This document shows, piece by piece, positions 7,720 to 16,560 of a DNA stretch of 64,000 bases (positions are counted from its first letter, which is position 1; each line of letters starts with the position of its first letter). This DNA is from an uncultured Sphingomonadaceae bacterium. GTDB taxonomy: Bacteria > Pseudomonadota > Alphaproteobacteria > Sphingomonadales > Sphingomonadaceae. The DNA lies in the NCBI GenBank assembly GCA_947494305.1, contig CANLUL010000001.1:868001-932000 (forward strand), written 5' to 3'. Below the pieces are notes generated by a model. That model had not been told where the DNA came from and searched no databases. It saw only the letters and a list, made by a program, of their open reading frames with translations. The translations under genes were made by a program, and so were the position numbers.

Positions 7720-8772
7720 TCAGCGCTTTCCTACAAGATCAGACATGTATCGTTTTGTGATTGGCAGCCAGGATAAAGGATTATTGGGCCAAAAAAGGGT
7801 GAGCCGGTAACGATCCCGTACTTCCTCCATCCAATCTCTTTTATATCCGTCATTGCCAGTGCCAAAATCAATCAGGTTAACATGATCAATATCCATAACA
7901 TGTTGGAACATCGCGACAGATAACAATGTACCAGGGGAGGACTTTGTTGCATCTTCAATATGCGCCAGCTTGTGGATCAAGGCTTCGCCATTTTCCACGG
8001 TCCAAAACTGAGCGGCTACCGGTTTTCCATCAATATAGGCTAAGCCAAGGCGCAAGCATCCCGCCTTCGCCTCCTGTTGGGCCAGTTTTTTGAGGAAATC
8101 CGGATTTCCTTCCGATGGTTTCCAGCTATTTTCGTACACCGCTAGGTAATCCTCCCAGTCCTCCTCATGAAATTCTCTTTCAATGCGGGTGGAAACTAAG
8201 TTTTTCTTGGCCTTGCGGCGCACTGTGTTGCGCAGTTGCCCAGGGCGCTCGGCCCAATACTGGTCAAAATTGCGACCTTTTACGCGAAGGATATGGTTCT
8301 CATCCGCTTTCTCACGATAAACAATCCAACCAGCTTGTTCAAAAGCCCGCTCGGTCAGGCTTGCCTCTTCATCTTCGTTCGGAACAGGTGCAATTTCAAC
8401 GCGATGTGCCTTTGTCCGCAGTTTTTTTGCGATGTTGGCGAGCAACGCCAATTTTGTAACTTCGTCAAAGTCGCCAGTGAATATGGGGCGATAGGTAAAA
8501 TTATACCAATTTGCCAATGCACCGTAACTTCCGGTCCCCTGTTTCATAAGGAACATCCAGGCTTGAGCACCTTCTTCTTCGCTATGCACAATGGCTGGTG
8601 AAAGATCGGAAAGGCATAATGCGTGAAGCTCTTTCAACCAATCCAACCGGTCAAAAAGTGACCGCTGCACCGAGCGATCGAGGTTTTCACCAGCTACCGC
8701 TTGCACTGACTGAAAATTATCGTGATATTCACTGTTCATGGTTATTGCTGTGTTTGTCACAATTTTCTTCAT
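7720..8772 (-). CDS. GNAT/FemAB-like (BioF2/CelD-type) acyltransferase, XrtA cluster
   Basis: 350 aa. The C-terminal half (about 175-330) has the GNAT fold pattern of PF13480-like proteins: ERPGQLRNTVRRKAKK, AYIDGKPVAAQFWTVENGEALIHKLAH, and LIDFGTGNDGYKRDW. In XrtA clusters this gene type neighbours the acyl-CoA ligase and ACP. It could transfer an acyl or aminoacyl group from the carrier to an acceptor. Start is uncertain: ATG at 8772 has GGGAAG directly against it, and ATG at 8739 (codon 12) has no clear ribosome site. A second FemAB-type paralogue lies at 18670. It begins the leftward operon and diverges from the ligase gene with only 19 bases between. Confidence 0.82.
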   Translation of the reverse strand: MKKIVTNTAITMNSEYHDNFQSVQAVAGENLDRSVQRSLFDRLDWLKELHALCLSDLSPAIVHSEEEGAQAWMFLMKQGTGSYGALANWYNFTYRPIFTGDFDEVTKLALLANIAKKLRTKAHRVEIAPVPNEDEEASLTERAFEQAGWIVYREKADENHILRVKGRNFDQYWAERPGQLRNTVRRKAKKNLVSTRIEREFHEEDWEDYLAVYENSWKPSEGNPDFLKKLAQQEAKAGCLRLGLAYIDGKPVAAQFWTVENGEALIHKLAHIEDATKSSPGTLLSVAMFQHVMDIDHVNLIDFGTGNDGYKRDWMEEVRDRYRLTLFWPNNPLSWLPITKRYMSDLVGKR

Positions 8773-8791
8773 CTTCCCATAGGTTACTGCA

Positions 8792-10330
8792 TTGAACGTA
8801 CTGGATCAAAACAACGCATTTCCGCTTGATTGGCTCGCTATTGGCGAGGATCACGATGCAATTGCCTTGGTGACTCGTTCGGGGTCTCTTAACTACAAGA
8901 TGTTAAATCATCGTGTCGGACAGCTGGCTTTTTGGCTGCGCGATCAGGGAATACAGGTTGGCGATAGGGTCGCAGCGTGGCTTCCCAAGACGGAATTGGC
9001 CTGTTTGATGCCATTGGCTTGTGCGCGTGCGGACTTAGTCTATGTTCCGATAAACCCAGTGCTCAAACCAGCTCAGGTTTCCCATATTTTGAGTGATAGC
9101 GGGGCAGTGTTATTGATTACCAATGCTCCACGGATCAAATCCATGGACTGGGAGCTTGTGAACGGCGGTTGTCGGCTAGTCGATGATAGGCAAGTTTCTC
9201 AATCGATTGCGGAGGGTGAAGGCTCTCTAGATCCAAGCAGCGCCAATACAAATACCGAATCCCTTGTCGCCATTCTGTATACCAGCGGCTCGACGGGGCG
9301 ACCAAAAGGTGTGATGCTCAGTCACGGTAATTTGAGTTTAGGGGCTATCAGCGTTGCTCGGTATCTGAAATTGGGGCCAGATGATCGGACGTTATGTGTA
9401 TTGCCGCTCAGCTTTGATTACGGTCAAAACCAGCTGCTATCTACTTGGGCTGCCGGTGGTTGTGCGGTGCCGCTCGACTATTTAGCGCCCCGTGACGTCA
9501 TCAAGGCATGTGATCGTGAACAGATAACCACTCTGGCCGCTGTGCCTCCTTTATGGGTGCAATTGGTCGAACAGGAATGGCCCGATGGATCGGTATCCGC
9601 AATGCGGCGACTGACCAATAGCGGAGGAGCGCTCACACCTAGTTTGGTAAGTGAACTACGTTCTATATTCGGCACAAAAACTGACCTTTACGCAATGTAT
9701 GGGCTAACCGAAGCATTTCGTTCTACCTATCTTGACCCTTCTCTGATTGACGAGAATCCAACCAGTATGGGAACCGCAATTCCATTTGCTGAGATCTTGG
9801 TTGTGGATGGTAACGGTAATATTGCCAAACCATCAGAAGAAGGCGAGCTTGTCCATGCTGGTCCGCTGGTTGCTCACGGATATTGGCAAGACCCAGAACG
9901 CTCGGCAAGACGGTTCAAACCTGCTCCCAAAGATTCGGAATATGGCGGGCTTGCTGTTTGGTCTGGAGATACAGTGCGCAGGGAAGCTGATGGGCTTCTT
10001 TACTTTGTTGGTCGTGATGATGCGATGATCAAAAGCTCGGGCAATCGAATAAGTCCAAACGAAATTGAAGAAGTGGCAATAGAAACAGAATGGGTCGCAG
10101 AAGCCGTCGCCATTGGTATTCCTGACGATCGATTGGGGCATGCTATCCGATTGTTCATCCGGGTTTCTGATGATTTCAAAAACGAAGACGTCGATGCTCT
10201 TCTAACAAAATATTTAAAACGGAATTTACCGAATTTTATGCAGCCACAGGATATTATTGTGCTGGATGAGTTTCCCAAAAATCCAAACGGGAAACTGGAT
10301 CGAAACGCGTTGGCAAAGGCTGAAGTTTAA
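8792..10330 (+). CDS. XrtA-associated acyl-CoA ligase (AMP-forming)
   Basis: 512 aa, ANL superfamily. The ATP-binding P-loop YTSGSTGRPKG lies at 163-173, the adenylate-forming motif YGLTEAFRSTY near 302-312, the GDTVRREADG hinge region near 392, and NPNGKLDR with the catalytic Lys near the C-terminus. It matches the XrtA-associated acyl-CoA ligase family in length. It should activate a carboxylic acid and pass it to CoA or to the ACP encoded divergently at 7405. The only start giving full family length is a TTG at 8792, with AGG at 8781-8783. Its stop overlaps the ATG of the decarboxylase (TAATG). Confidence 0.9.
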   Translation: MNVLDQNNAFPLDWLAIGEDHDAIALVTRSGSLNYKMLNHRVGQLAFWLRDQGIQVGDRVAAWLPKTELACLMPLACARADLVYVPINPVLKPAQVSHILSDSGAVLLITNAPRIKSMDWELVNGGCRLVDDRQVSQSIAEGEGSLDPSSANTNTESLVAILYTSGSTGRPKGVMLSHGNLSLGAISVARYLKLGPDDRTLCVLPLSFDYGQNQLLSTWAAGGCAVPLDYLAPRDVIKACDREQITTLAAVPPLWVQLVEQEWPDGSVSAMRRLTNSGGALTPSLVSELRSIFGTKTDLYAMYGLTEAFRSTYLDPSLIDENPTSMGTAIPFAEILVVDGNGNIAKPSEEGELVHAGPLVAHGYWQDPERSARRFKPAPKDSEYGGLAVWSGDTVRREADGLLYFVGRDDAMIKSSGNRISPNEIEEVAIETEWVAEAVAIGIPDDRLGHAIRLFIRVSDDFKNEDVDALLTKYLKRNLPNFMQPQDIIVLDEFPKNPNGKLDRNALAKAEV

Positions 10331-11565
10331 TGTCAAAAGTGAAACCAACTGGACCTATTCCTCAAGGATATGATGACAAGGATGGAGAATTACTCATTGG
10401 TGGTGAGAAAGCCAGCGAGCTAGTTGACCAACATGGTTCGCCGCTTTTTATATATTCAAAAGATCAGCTTGATAAAAGATTTGCTGGATTGCGTAACGCC
10501 ATGCCAGAACAATTGCATATTCACTATGCAATGAAGGCCAATCCTTTTGCGCCGCTGCTTTCGCATATGGTTTCGCTCGCTGATGGGATAGACATTGCAT
10601 CGGGTGGCGAATTGGAGATGGCGATCAAGGCTGGCGCGAAACCGAATCATATCAGCTTCGCTGGACCCGGAAAACGGGGTGAGGAATTGCTGCAAGCAAT
10701 TCGCACCGGTGTTACCATCAATATAGAATCGCCAACTGAATGCGACCGTGTTTTGAAAATCTCTGACCGAGAGGATGTGCAACCTCGAATGGCTGTTCGG
10801 GTAAACCCCGACTTTGATCTGAAAGGATCTGGTATGAAAATGGGTGGGGGAGCCAAACCATTTGGGATGGATGTTGAGCTTGTTTGCCCGACCGTGGATC
10901 GCATTGTGAATGCGGGTGCGCTCTGGAGAGGTTTTCATATTTTTGCTGGATCTCAAGCACTAAAAGCCGATGCAATAATTGAAACCCAACAGCAGACGAT
11001 TAAACTGGCAGCTAGACTTGCTGATGCAATCGGCAAAGCACCGGATCACGTGAACCTTGGGGGCGGTTTCGGAATACCCTATTTCCCAGGCGATGAACAG
11101 CTTGATGCCGGCCAAATTGGTGAAGCACTTAGAGCGGAACTGGCTAACCTGCCGAAAATACTGGCAAACACACAGTTTGCCATCGAACTCGGTCGCTATC
11201 TCGTCGGCGAAGCTGGGGTATATTTGACAAAAGTTGTTGATCGAAAAGTAAGCCAAAGCCAGACGTTTCTTGTTACCGATGGCGGCCTTCATCATCAATT
11301 GGCAGCAAGCGGGAATTTCGGAACAGTAGTGCGCAGGAATTATCCTGCTGCGATCGCTTCGAAATATACAACCGAAACACAGGAAGTTGTCTCGATAGTC
11401 GGTTGCCTTTGTACTCCTTTGGACCGACTAAATGACAATGTCGAAATGCCAAAAGCAGAAGTCGGCGATATCGTCGCCGTATTTTGCGCAGGAGCCTATG
11501 GTGCTTCAGCCAGCCCGGCAAATTTCTTAGGGCAAGGTCCAGCGAAAGAGATCTTAGTCGATTGA
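10330..11565 (+). CDS. XrtA-associated PLP-dependent decarboxylase
   Basis: 411 aa, fold type III (alanine racemase-like barrel), as in diaminopimelate/ornithine decarboxylases. The PLP lysine is Lys69 in HYAMKANP, the glycine-rich phosphate loop is NLGGGFGIPYF near 241-251, and the C-terminal domain has CLCTPLDRL (about 359) and GAYGASASP with the catalytic cysteine and tyrosine regions. Start overlaps the ligase stop by one base, so the two are translationally coupled. Together they suggest that an activated amino acid is decarboxylated or that an amine is supplied for coupling; the real substrate is unknown. Confidence 0.9.
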   Translation: MSKVKPTGPIPQGYDDKDGELLIGGEKASELVDQHGSPLFIYSKDQLDKRFAGLRNAMPEQLHIHYAMKANPFAPLLSHMVSLADGIDIASGGELEMAIKAGAKPNHISFAGPGKRGEELLQAIRTGVTINIESPTECDRVLKISDREDVQPRMAVRVNPDFDLKGSGMKMGGGAKPFGMDVELVCPTVDRIVNAGALWRGFHIFAGSQALKADAIIETQQQTIKLAARLADAIGKAPDHVNLGGGFGIPYFPGDEQLDAGQIGEALRAELANLPKILANTQFAIELGRYLVGEAGVYLTKVVDRKVSQSQTFLVTDGGLHHQLAASGNFGTVVRRNYPAAIASKYTTETQEVVSIVGCLCTPLDRLNDNVEMPKAEVGDIVAVFCAGAYGASASPANFLGQGPAKEILVD

Positions 11566-11736
11566 TCAATAACAACTCTAACGTCTTAAGAGATGGCGGT
11601 TATTAATCTCAAATTCAGGTAATCCTAACGCTATCTTCACTATTTTCTAGGATAGCTATCTCGTGACTTTGCGTGATGTGCCGATTTTCTGCGGAAAACG
11701 GTATTTTTGCAAGGGGGCCAATACGAGGTAGTGAAC

Positions 11737-12393
11737 ATGAGTTTTGAGTTTAAAAGCAGCAAGTTACCACAGCAATTGATTGGGGCCAGCCTAGTCTCAT
11801 TGATGGTTGCCGGTTGTGCAGGTAGCGGTTCCGGACCGCAGTTACCACCAGCTTCCTTTGTGTCAGCGCAAGAAGGGCCTGGCGAAGAATATGTCATTGG
11901 CCCGCTCGACGAATTGACGATTTTCGTATGGCGGAACCCGGAACTGGGCGCAAAAGTTCAAGTGCGTCCGGATGGCCGTATAACTACACCATTGATCACT
12001 GACATGCCGGCCGTTGGGAAAACTCCAGCGATGCTAGCCGAGGATCTAACTCTGCAGCTGTCTCAATATATTAACGAGCCAATTGTTTCTGTAATCGTCA
12101 ACAATTTTTCCGGCACATTCTCGCAACAAATCCGCATCGTGGGCGCGACTGAAAAACCTGCTTCCATTCCATATCGCGCTAACATGACCTTGCTTGACGC
12201 AATGATCGCTGTTGGCGGCCTTTCTGAATTTGCATCCGGGAACAAGGCTCGGTTGGTTCGAGCAAACAGAGGCACCGGTCGACAGCAGGAATATCGAGTG
12301 CGCCTCGGCGATTTGCTGAAGCGCGGCGATACCAGTGCCAATGTTATGCTCCGCCCTGGTGATGTGATCATCATTCCCGAGAGCATGTTTTAA
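11737..12393 (+). CDS. Polysaccharide export lipoprotein, XrtA/PEP-CTERM type (Wza-like)
   Basis: 218 aa. The ATG at 11737 follows GAGG at suitable distance; an upstream TTG frame extension is rejected. The signal peptide ends in the lipobox MVAGC with Cys27. A polysaccharide export domain follows (YVIGPLDELTIFVWRNPEL and VRPDGRITTPLI, about 48-90), then a SLBB-type domain (IVGATEKPASIPY, about 134-146) and a closing RPGDVIIIPE. It should form or gate the outer-membrane export channel for the exopolysaccharide. A 170-base gap precedes it and could hold a promoter, but I could not assign one. The chain-length gene follows after 37 bases. Confidence 0.92.
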   Translation: MSFEFKSSKLPQQLIGASLVSLMVAGCAGSGSGPQLPPASFVSAQEGPGEEYVIGPLDELTIFVWRNPELGAKVQVRPDGRITTPLITDMPAVGKTPAMLAEDLTLQLSQYINEPIVSVIVNNFSGTFSQQIRIVGATEKPASIPYRANMTLLDAMIAVGGLSEFASGNKARLVRANRGTGRQQEYRVRLGDLLKRGDTSANVMLRPGDVIIIPESMF

Positions 12394-12430
12394 GTTTGCA
12401 GTGCGAACCCAATAGGAAACGAAAAGCCAC

Positions 12431-13975
12431 ATGAACGGTCTTTACGATGAAATTAGAATAGCAGTGCATAGCGTCTGGAACAGGCGTTGGCTTGCTCTGG
12501 GTATTGCTTGGGGGTTGTGCCTCTTAGGGTGGCTTGTGGTCGCGCTTATCCCGAATACATATGAATCGCAGGCTCGCGTCTTCGTGCAGATGCAATCGAT
12601 ATTATCCAACAAGGTTAACATTGATTCCAGAGAGCGGAAAAAGAGTATTGAGCGCGTGCAGGAAACTCTTGTTTCCTCGGTTAATCTCGAAAAGGTTATC
12701 CGTGGCACTGATTTGAATCTATCGATTGCCAGTGATCGCGAATTGGCGAGCAAAGTAGAAACGTTACGCAAAAATATCGAAATAAAGACGGAAAAAGATA
12801 ATCTGTTTGAGATTACAGCCAGGTCTTCGGCGAGTAATTTTTCGGATGCTGAAAACGCGAAACTGTCTCGCGAGATTGTTCAAAAGATGATCGATATATT
12901 CGTCGAAGAAAATCTCTCAGGCGATCGCGGTGAAACTGCTGAAACCATCAAGTTCTTGAACTCACAGCTTACGAAACGTGAGAAAGAGCTGCAGGATGCA
13001 GAACAAAAACGCGCTCAGTTTGAGGCTGAGAATCTCGGTATGCTTCCCGGTATTGGTTCGGTCAGCCAACGTGTCGAAGCTGCACGCCTGGAATTGCGAA
13101 CAATAGATTCACAATTGATACAGTCGCAAAGCTCGCTCGCGGCTCTAAATGGGCAATTGGCCGGAACGCCACCAACAATTTCGGCTCCCGTTTTTGGCGG
13201 TGGGTCTGGCGCTGGTGCATCACCTTTGGCGCAAGCCCAGGGGCAACTAGCCTCCGCACGTGCTGCCGGTAAAACCGATGCCCATCCGGATGTTATTGCT
13301 ATCAAACGACAAATAGCAGCTATGCGTTCATCTAGTGGTGGTACCGCTAGCGGAAGCGGTTCACGGTCATTTACCACACCTAATCCTGCCTATAGTTCGC
13401 TCCAAAGCATGCGTTCTGAAAAGCAGGCATCAGTTGCTGCACTACAGGCAAGGAAAAGTGCTCTGCAGGCCGATATGGCCCAGCTATCCTCGCAACAGGC
13501 GCTAGAACCGGGTGTTCAGGCTGAATATGACCGGATCAATCGAGACTATGGCGTTCTCAAAGCACAATATGACAAAATATTAGCCGACCGAGAGCAGATC
13601 AAGCTTCGTGATCAAGTCGAGTCTGAAACCGACTCGGTTAAGTTCCGGGTTATAGATCCACCTTCCAGTCCACGCTCTCCGGCGGCCCCAAATCGGCCTT
13701 TGCTGTTAGCAATGGTGCTTTTCGCTGGCCTTGGTGGCGGTATTGGCGGAGCCTTTGCGCTGGGGCAGTTGCAGACAAGTTATCCAACCGCAAACAAGTT
13801 GGAAAAAGCCAGTGGTCTTCCAGTGATCGGCTCGGTTTCGCAAATCATGACCAGTGTGCAGCGGGAAGCTCGCAAGAAAAGAATGCGCATGTTTTATAGT
13901 GGTTCGGGCGCGCTCTTTGGCGTGTTTGCGCTCTTGATGGTGGTGGAATTTATCCAGCGCGGAATGGTGGCTTGA
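12431..13975 (+). CDS. Chain-length determinant protein, XrtA type (Wzz/GNVR)
   Basis: 514 aa inner-membrane protein of the polysaccharide co-polymerase family. TM1 is at about 20-41 and the Wzz periplasmic head at 45-160. Long coiled coils (about 175-235 and 325-400) flank a Gly/Ala/Ser-rich linker around 245-315. A GNVR-like PSSPRSPAAPNRP proline motif lies before TM2 (about 425-450), followed by a cytoplasmic tail and a last TM near 488-508. It would set polymer length with the autokinase encoded next, which lies seven bases downstream. AGGAAA upstream of the ATG supports the start. Confidence 0.92.
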   Translation: MNGLYDEIRIAVHSVWNRRWLALGIAWGLCLLGWLVVALIPNTYESQARVFVQMQSILSNKVNIDSRERKKSIERVQETLVSSVNLEKVIRGTDLNLSIASDRELASKVETLRKNIEIKTEKDNLFEITARSSASNFSDAENAKLSREIVQKMIDIFVEENLSGDRGETAETIKFLNSQLTKREKELQDAEQKRAQFEAENLGMLPGIGSVSQRVEAARLELRTIDSQLIQSQSSLAALNGQLAGTPPTISAPVFGGGSGAGASPLAQAQGQLASARAAGKTDAHPDVIAIKRQIAAMRSSSGGTASGSGSRSFTTPNPAYSSLQSMRSEKQASVAALQARKSALQADMAQLSSQQALEPGVQAEYDRINRDYGVLKAQYDKILADREQIKLRDQVESETDSVKFRVIDPPSSPRSPAAPNRPLLLAMVLFAGLGGGIGGAFALGQLQTSYPTANKLEKASGLPVIGSVSQIMTSVQREARKKRMRMFYSGSGALFGVFALLMVVEFIQRGMVA

Positions 13976-13982
13976 GGATAGA

Positions 13983-14897
13983 ATGATGAACAAACATACA
14001 CCTCTAAACAAATCCGGATCGCTGTTGGAACGCGCAGCTCAAGTCTACGACTATGTACCGGCGTTGCGCGGTGGACCTGGAGACCAGGCTCCGACACAAA
14101 TATTGCCGCCCGAACCAGCCGTTTCGGCATCATCTGTTGTCAGGACATCGAAACCTTACAATGGACCACGAGTTATCGTCGACCGAGAAAAGCTTCGTGA
14201 GGCAGGTTTCATCGTGCCAGATGGACCTGTTACAGGAATTTCCGAAGAATTTAGAATCATCAAGCGTCAGCTTTTGATGGCTGCCAAAGGCAGCACAAAA
14301 AATCCTCCGCTTCCAAATGGTGAACGGATTTTGATTTGCTCAGCCCATCCAAATGAGGGCAAGACTTTCTGTTCGCTAAATCTTGCACTTTCGATTGCAG
14401 CAGAAAAAGATAACGAAGTTCTTTTGGTTGATGCCGACTTCGCTAAACCCAGCATCCTTTCGAGTCTTGGGCTGGAAGGTAACAAAGGTTTTATGGATGC
14501 ACTCGCTGATCCGGACGTAGCGGTTGAGGATTGTATCATCCACACTGACATTCCCGGGTTTACAGTTCTACCGGCTGGTGATCAAACCAACAACGATACT
14601 GAGTTTCTTGCATCCGCAAGAACAGAACAGGTCTTGAACCAACTGACGCAAAACAACCCGACCAGGATAGTCATTTTTGACTCTCCTCCGGCACTTTCAG
14701 CCTCGCCCGCATCGGTTCTGGCATCTCATGTCGGGCAGGTACTGATGGTCGTGAAAGCTGATGAAACAACTGAAACCGCCTTGCGTGATGCACTGAGTTT
14801 AATGGCGGCCTGTGAACATATCCAATTACTTCTGAATGGCACAAAGTTCTCGCCAACTGGAAGAAGTTTTGGATCCTATTACGGATATGGAGAGTAA
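13983..14897 (+). CDS. XrtA-associated tyrosine autokinase (BY-kinase)
   Basis: 304 aa. An N-terminal region of about 80 residues of unknown fold precedes a ParA/MinD-like kinase domain. Walker A is SAHPNEGKT (120-128) and Walker A' is LLVDADFAKP (147-156). Walker B lies in IVIFDSPP near 232. The C-terminus SYYGYGE supplies the tyrosine cluster usual for bacterial tyrosine kinases. It would be phosphorylated in trans and act with the preceding chain-length protein to pace polymerisation and export. GAGG lies 5-8 bases before the tandem ATGs at 13983 and 13986. The outer-membrane protein gene follows after two bases. Confidence 0.92.
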   Translation: MMNKHTPLNKSGSLLERAAQVYDYVPALRGGPGDQAPTQILPPEPAVSASSVVRTSKPYNGPRVIVDREKLREAGFIVPDGPVTGISEEFRIIKRQLLMAAKGSTKNPPLPNGERILICSAHPNEGKTFCSLNLALSIAAEKDNEVLLVDADFAKPSILSSLGLEGNKGFMDALADPDVAVEDCIIHTDIPGFTVLPAGDQTNNDTEFLASARTEQVLNQLTQNNPTRIVIFDSPPALSASPASVLASHVGQVLMVVKADETTETALRDALSLMAACEHIQLLLNGTKFSPTGRSFGSYYGYGE

Positions 14898-14899
14898 CC

Positions 14900-16522
14900 A
14901 TGACCACCGCAAAATTCAAAAAATTGCTTAAATCTGCAGCTCTAATATCGCCATTGGTGATGATTGCTGTGCAGCCCGCACAAGCGCGCGATCGGAATGT
15001 TGATATAGCACCTTATCTAGAAGTGCAGCAGGTTTTGGTGGCCGACTTGAAGGATGGCACTGACGTTCTGACGTATACAAGTGTTGCGGCGGGTATCGAC
15101 GCTTCCGTTCAAACGCGTCAAGCGGAAGCGTCAGTTAACCTTCGCTATGAACGCCGTTTTTTCTATTCAGATGGTCTGGGCGATGAAGATGTCATCAGCG
15201 GTCTGGCACGCGGTAGTGTTCAAGTTGTGCCTAATCTATTGTCATTGGAAGCTGGCGGCATTGCAACGCGAGGAAGAATAGATGTTCGCGGGGAATCGCC
15301 ATCGAATATTGTCGGTGCCACAGATAATGTGACGCAGATCTATTCGGTATATGCGGGTCCCTCTTTGTCCACCAACGTTGGCGCCTTGGATGTAAACGCC
15401 AATTATCGCGTGGGTTACACTAAAGTTGAAGCTGATGATGTTGGTGTCTTGCCTCCAGGACAGGACCCCGTTGACATTTTCGACGATAGTGTGAGCCATT
15501 CAGCAAGTGCCAGCGTCGGAATGCAACCGGGTGACCTACCGTTTGGCTGGTCAGTCAGCGGTGGATGGGAACGCGAAGATTCCAATCAGTTGGATCAACG
15601 GTTTGAGGGTAAATATGCTCGAGCGGATGTGACTGTTCCAGTTACTCCCACGCTGGCCGTTGTTGGCGGTATTGGTTATGAGGATATCGAAATATCCGAG
15701 CGCGATGCTGTTCGTGATGTAAATGGTGATCCTGTTGTTGATGCAAATGGTCGATTGGTGACCGATGGAAACTCTCCACGCCTACTCTCCTATGATCAAG
15801 ATGGAATAATCTGGGATGCTGGCGTTTTGTGGCGCCCAAGCCGCCGGACCAGTTTTGAAGCCAGAGTTGGACAACGTTATGGCAGCGAAACTTACTATGG
15901 CAGCCTTGGTTATCAACCGAACGAGAATACGTCATTGAACATTTCTGCCTATGACACTGTGTCAGGTTTCGGTAATCTGTTGAATGACAATTTGGGGCTT
16001 TTGGGAACCGATTTCACCAGTAGTCGCAACCCATTGAGCGGGGAACTGAACGGATGTGCCTTTGGCCAAACGAACAGCCTTTGCTTCAATGATGTATTAC
16101 AATCAGCTTCTTCATCGGCATTCCGCGCTCGCGGCGTAAACGGGCAATTGGCTTATAGTCATGGCAATTGGAACACGGCACTGGCGGTCGGTTATTCGCG
16201 CCGCCGCTTCTTTGCATCTCAGTTGGGAGCGATACCTGCAACAGATGGCCTAGTCGATGAAAACTACTACGCTAACTTCTCAATCGGAACAAACATTGAC
16301 GCGGTTTCTAGTTTCGACGCCAACGTGTATGCAAATCTTTTGGACAGCGGCGTTCCTGGCGCACCAAATGTGTTGGGATTGGGTGCGAACGCGGGTTACT
16401 ATCGCCAGATCCTGCCGGGCTTACAAGGTACGGCGGCGGTTGGTCTCGACAGTTTCAAACAGGATGGCTTTGACAGTGAGCTGACAGCATCGGCCTTGTT
16501 GGGATTGCGTTATGATTTTTAA
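14900..16522 (+). CDS. XrtA/PEP-CTERM-associated outer-membrane beta-barrel protein
   Basis: 540 aa with a cleavable signal peptide (about 1-29, ending near AQARD). A long run of alternating beta strands follows, ending in YDF, the C-terminal phenylalanine usual for outer-membrane barrels. It resembles the TIGR03016-type 'PEP-CTERM system associated' proteins found in this position of XrtA clusters. Two cysteines near 388 and 397 may form a loop disulfide. It may form a second outer-membrane component of polysaccharide export or anchor; function is not established. A GGAGAG site precedes the ATG. Confidence 0.85.
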   Translation: MTTAKFKKLLKSAALISPLVMIAVQPAQARDRNVDIAPYLEVQQVLVADLKDGTDVLTYTSVAAGIDASVQTRQAEASVNLRYERRFFYSDGLGDEDVISGLARGSVQVVPNLLSLEAGGIATRGRIDVRGESPSNIVGATDNVTQIYSVYAGPSLSTNVGALDVNANYRVGYTKVEADDVGVLPPGQDPVDIFDDSVSHSASASVGMQPGDLPFGWSVSGGWEREDSNQLDQRFEGKYARADVTVPVTPTLAVVGGIGYEDIEISERDAVRDVNGDPVVDANGRLVTDGNSPRLLSYDQDGIIWDAGVLWRPSRRTSFEARVGQRYGSETYYGSLGYQPNENTSLNISAYDTVSGFGNLLNDNLGLLGTDFTSSRNPLSGELNGCAFGQTNSLCFNDVLQSASSSAFRARGVNGQLAYSHGNWNTALAVGYSRRRFFASQLGAIPATDGLVDENYYANFSIGTNIDAVSSFDANVYANLLDSGVPGAPNVLGLGANAGYYRQILPGLQGTAAVGLDSFKQDGFDSELTASALLGLRYDF

Positions 16523-16560
16523 ACTAAACACCACGAAGAATGCTTGTGGGAGCAATGATT

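Noticed and set aside
8115-8601. Rightward frames opposite the GNAT-like gene
   Set aside because: They overlap each other and a supported gene, and show no domain or start signal.
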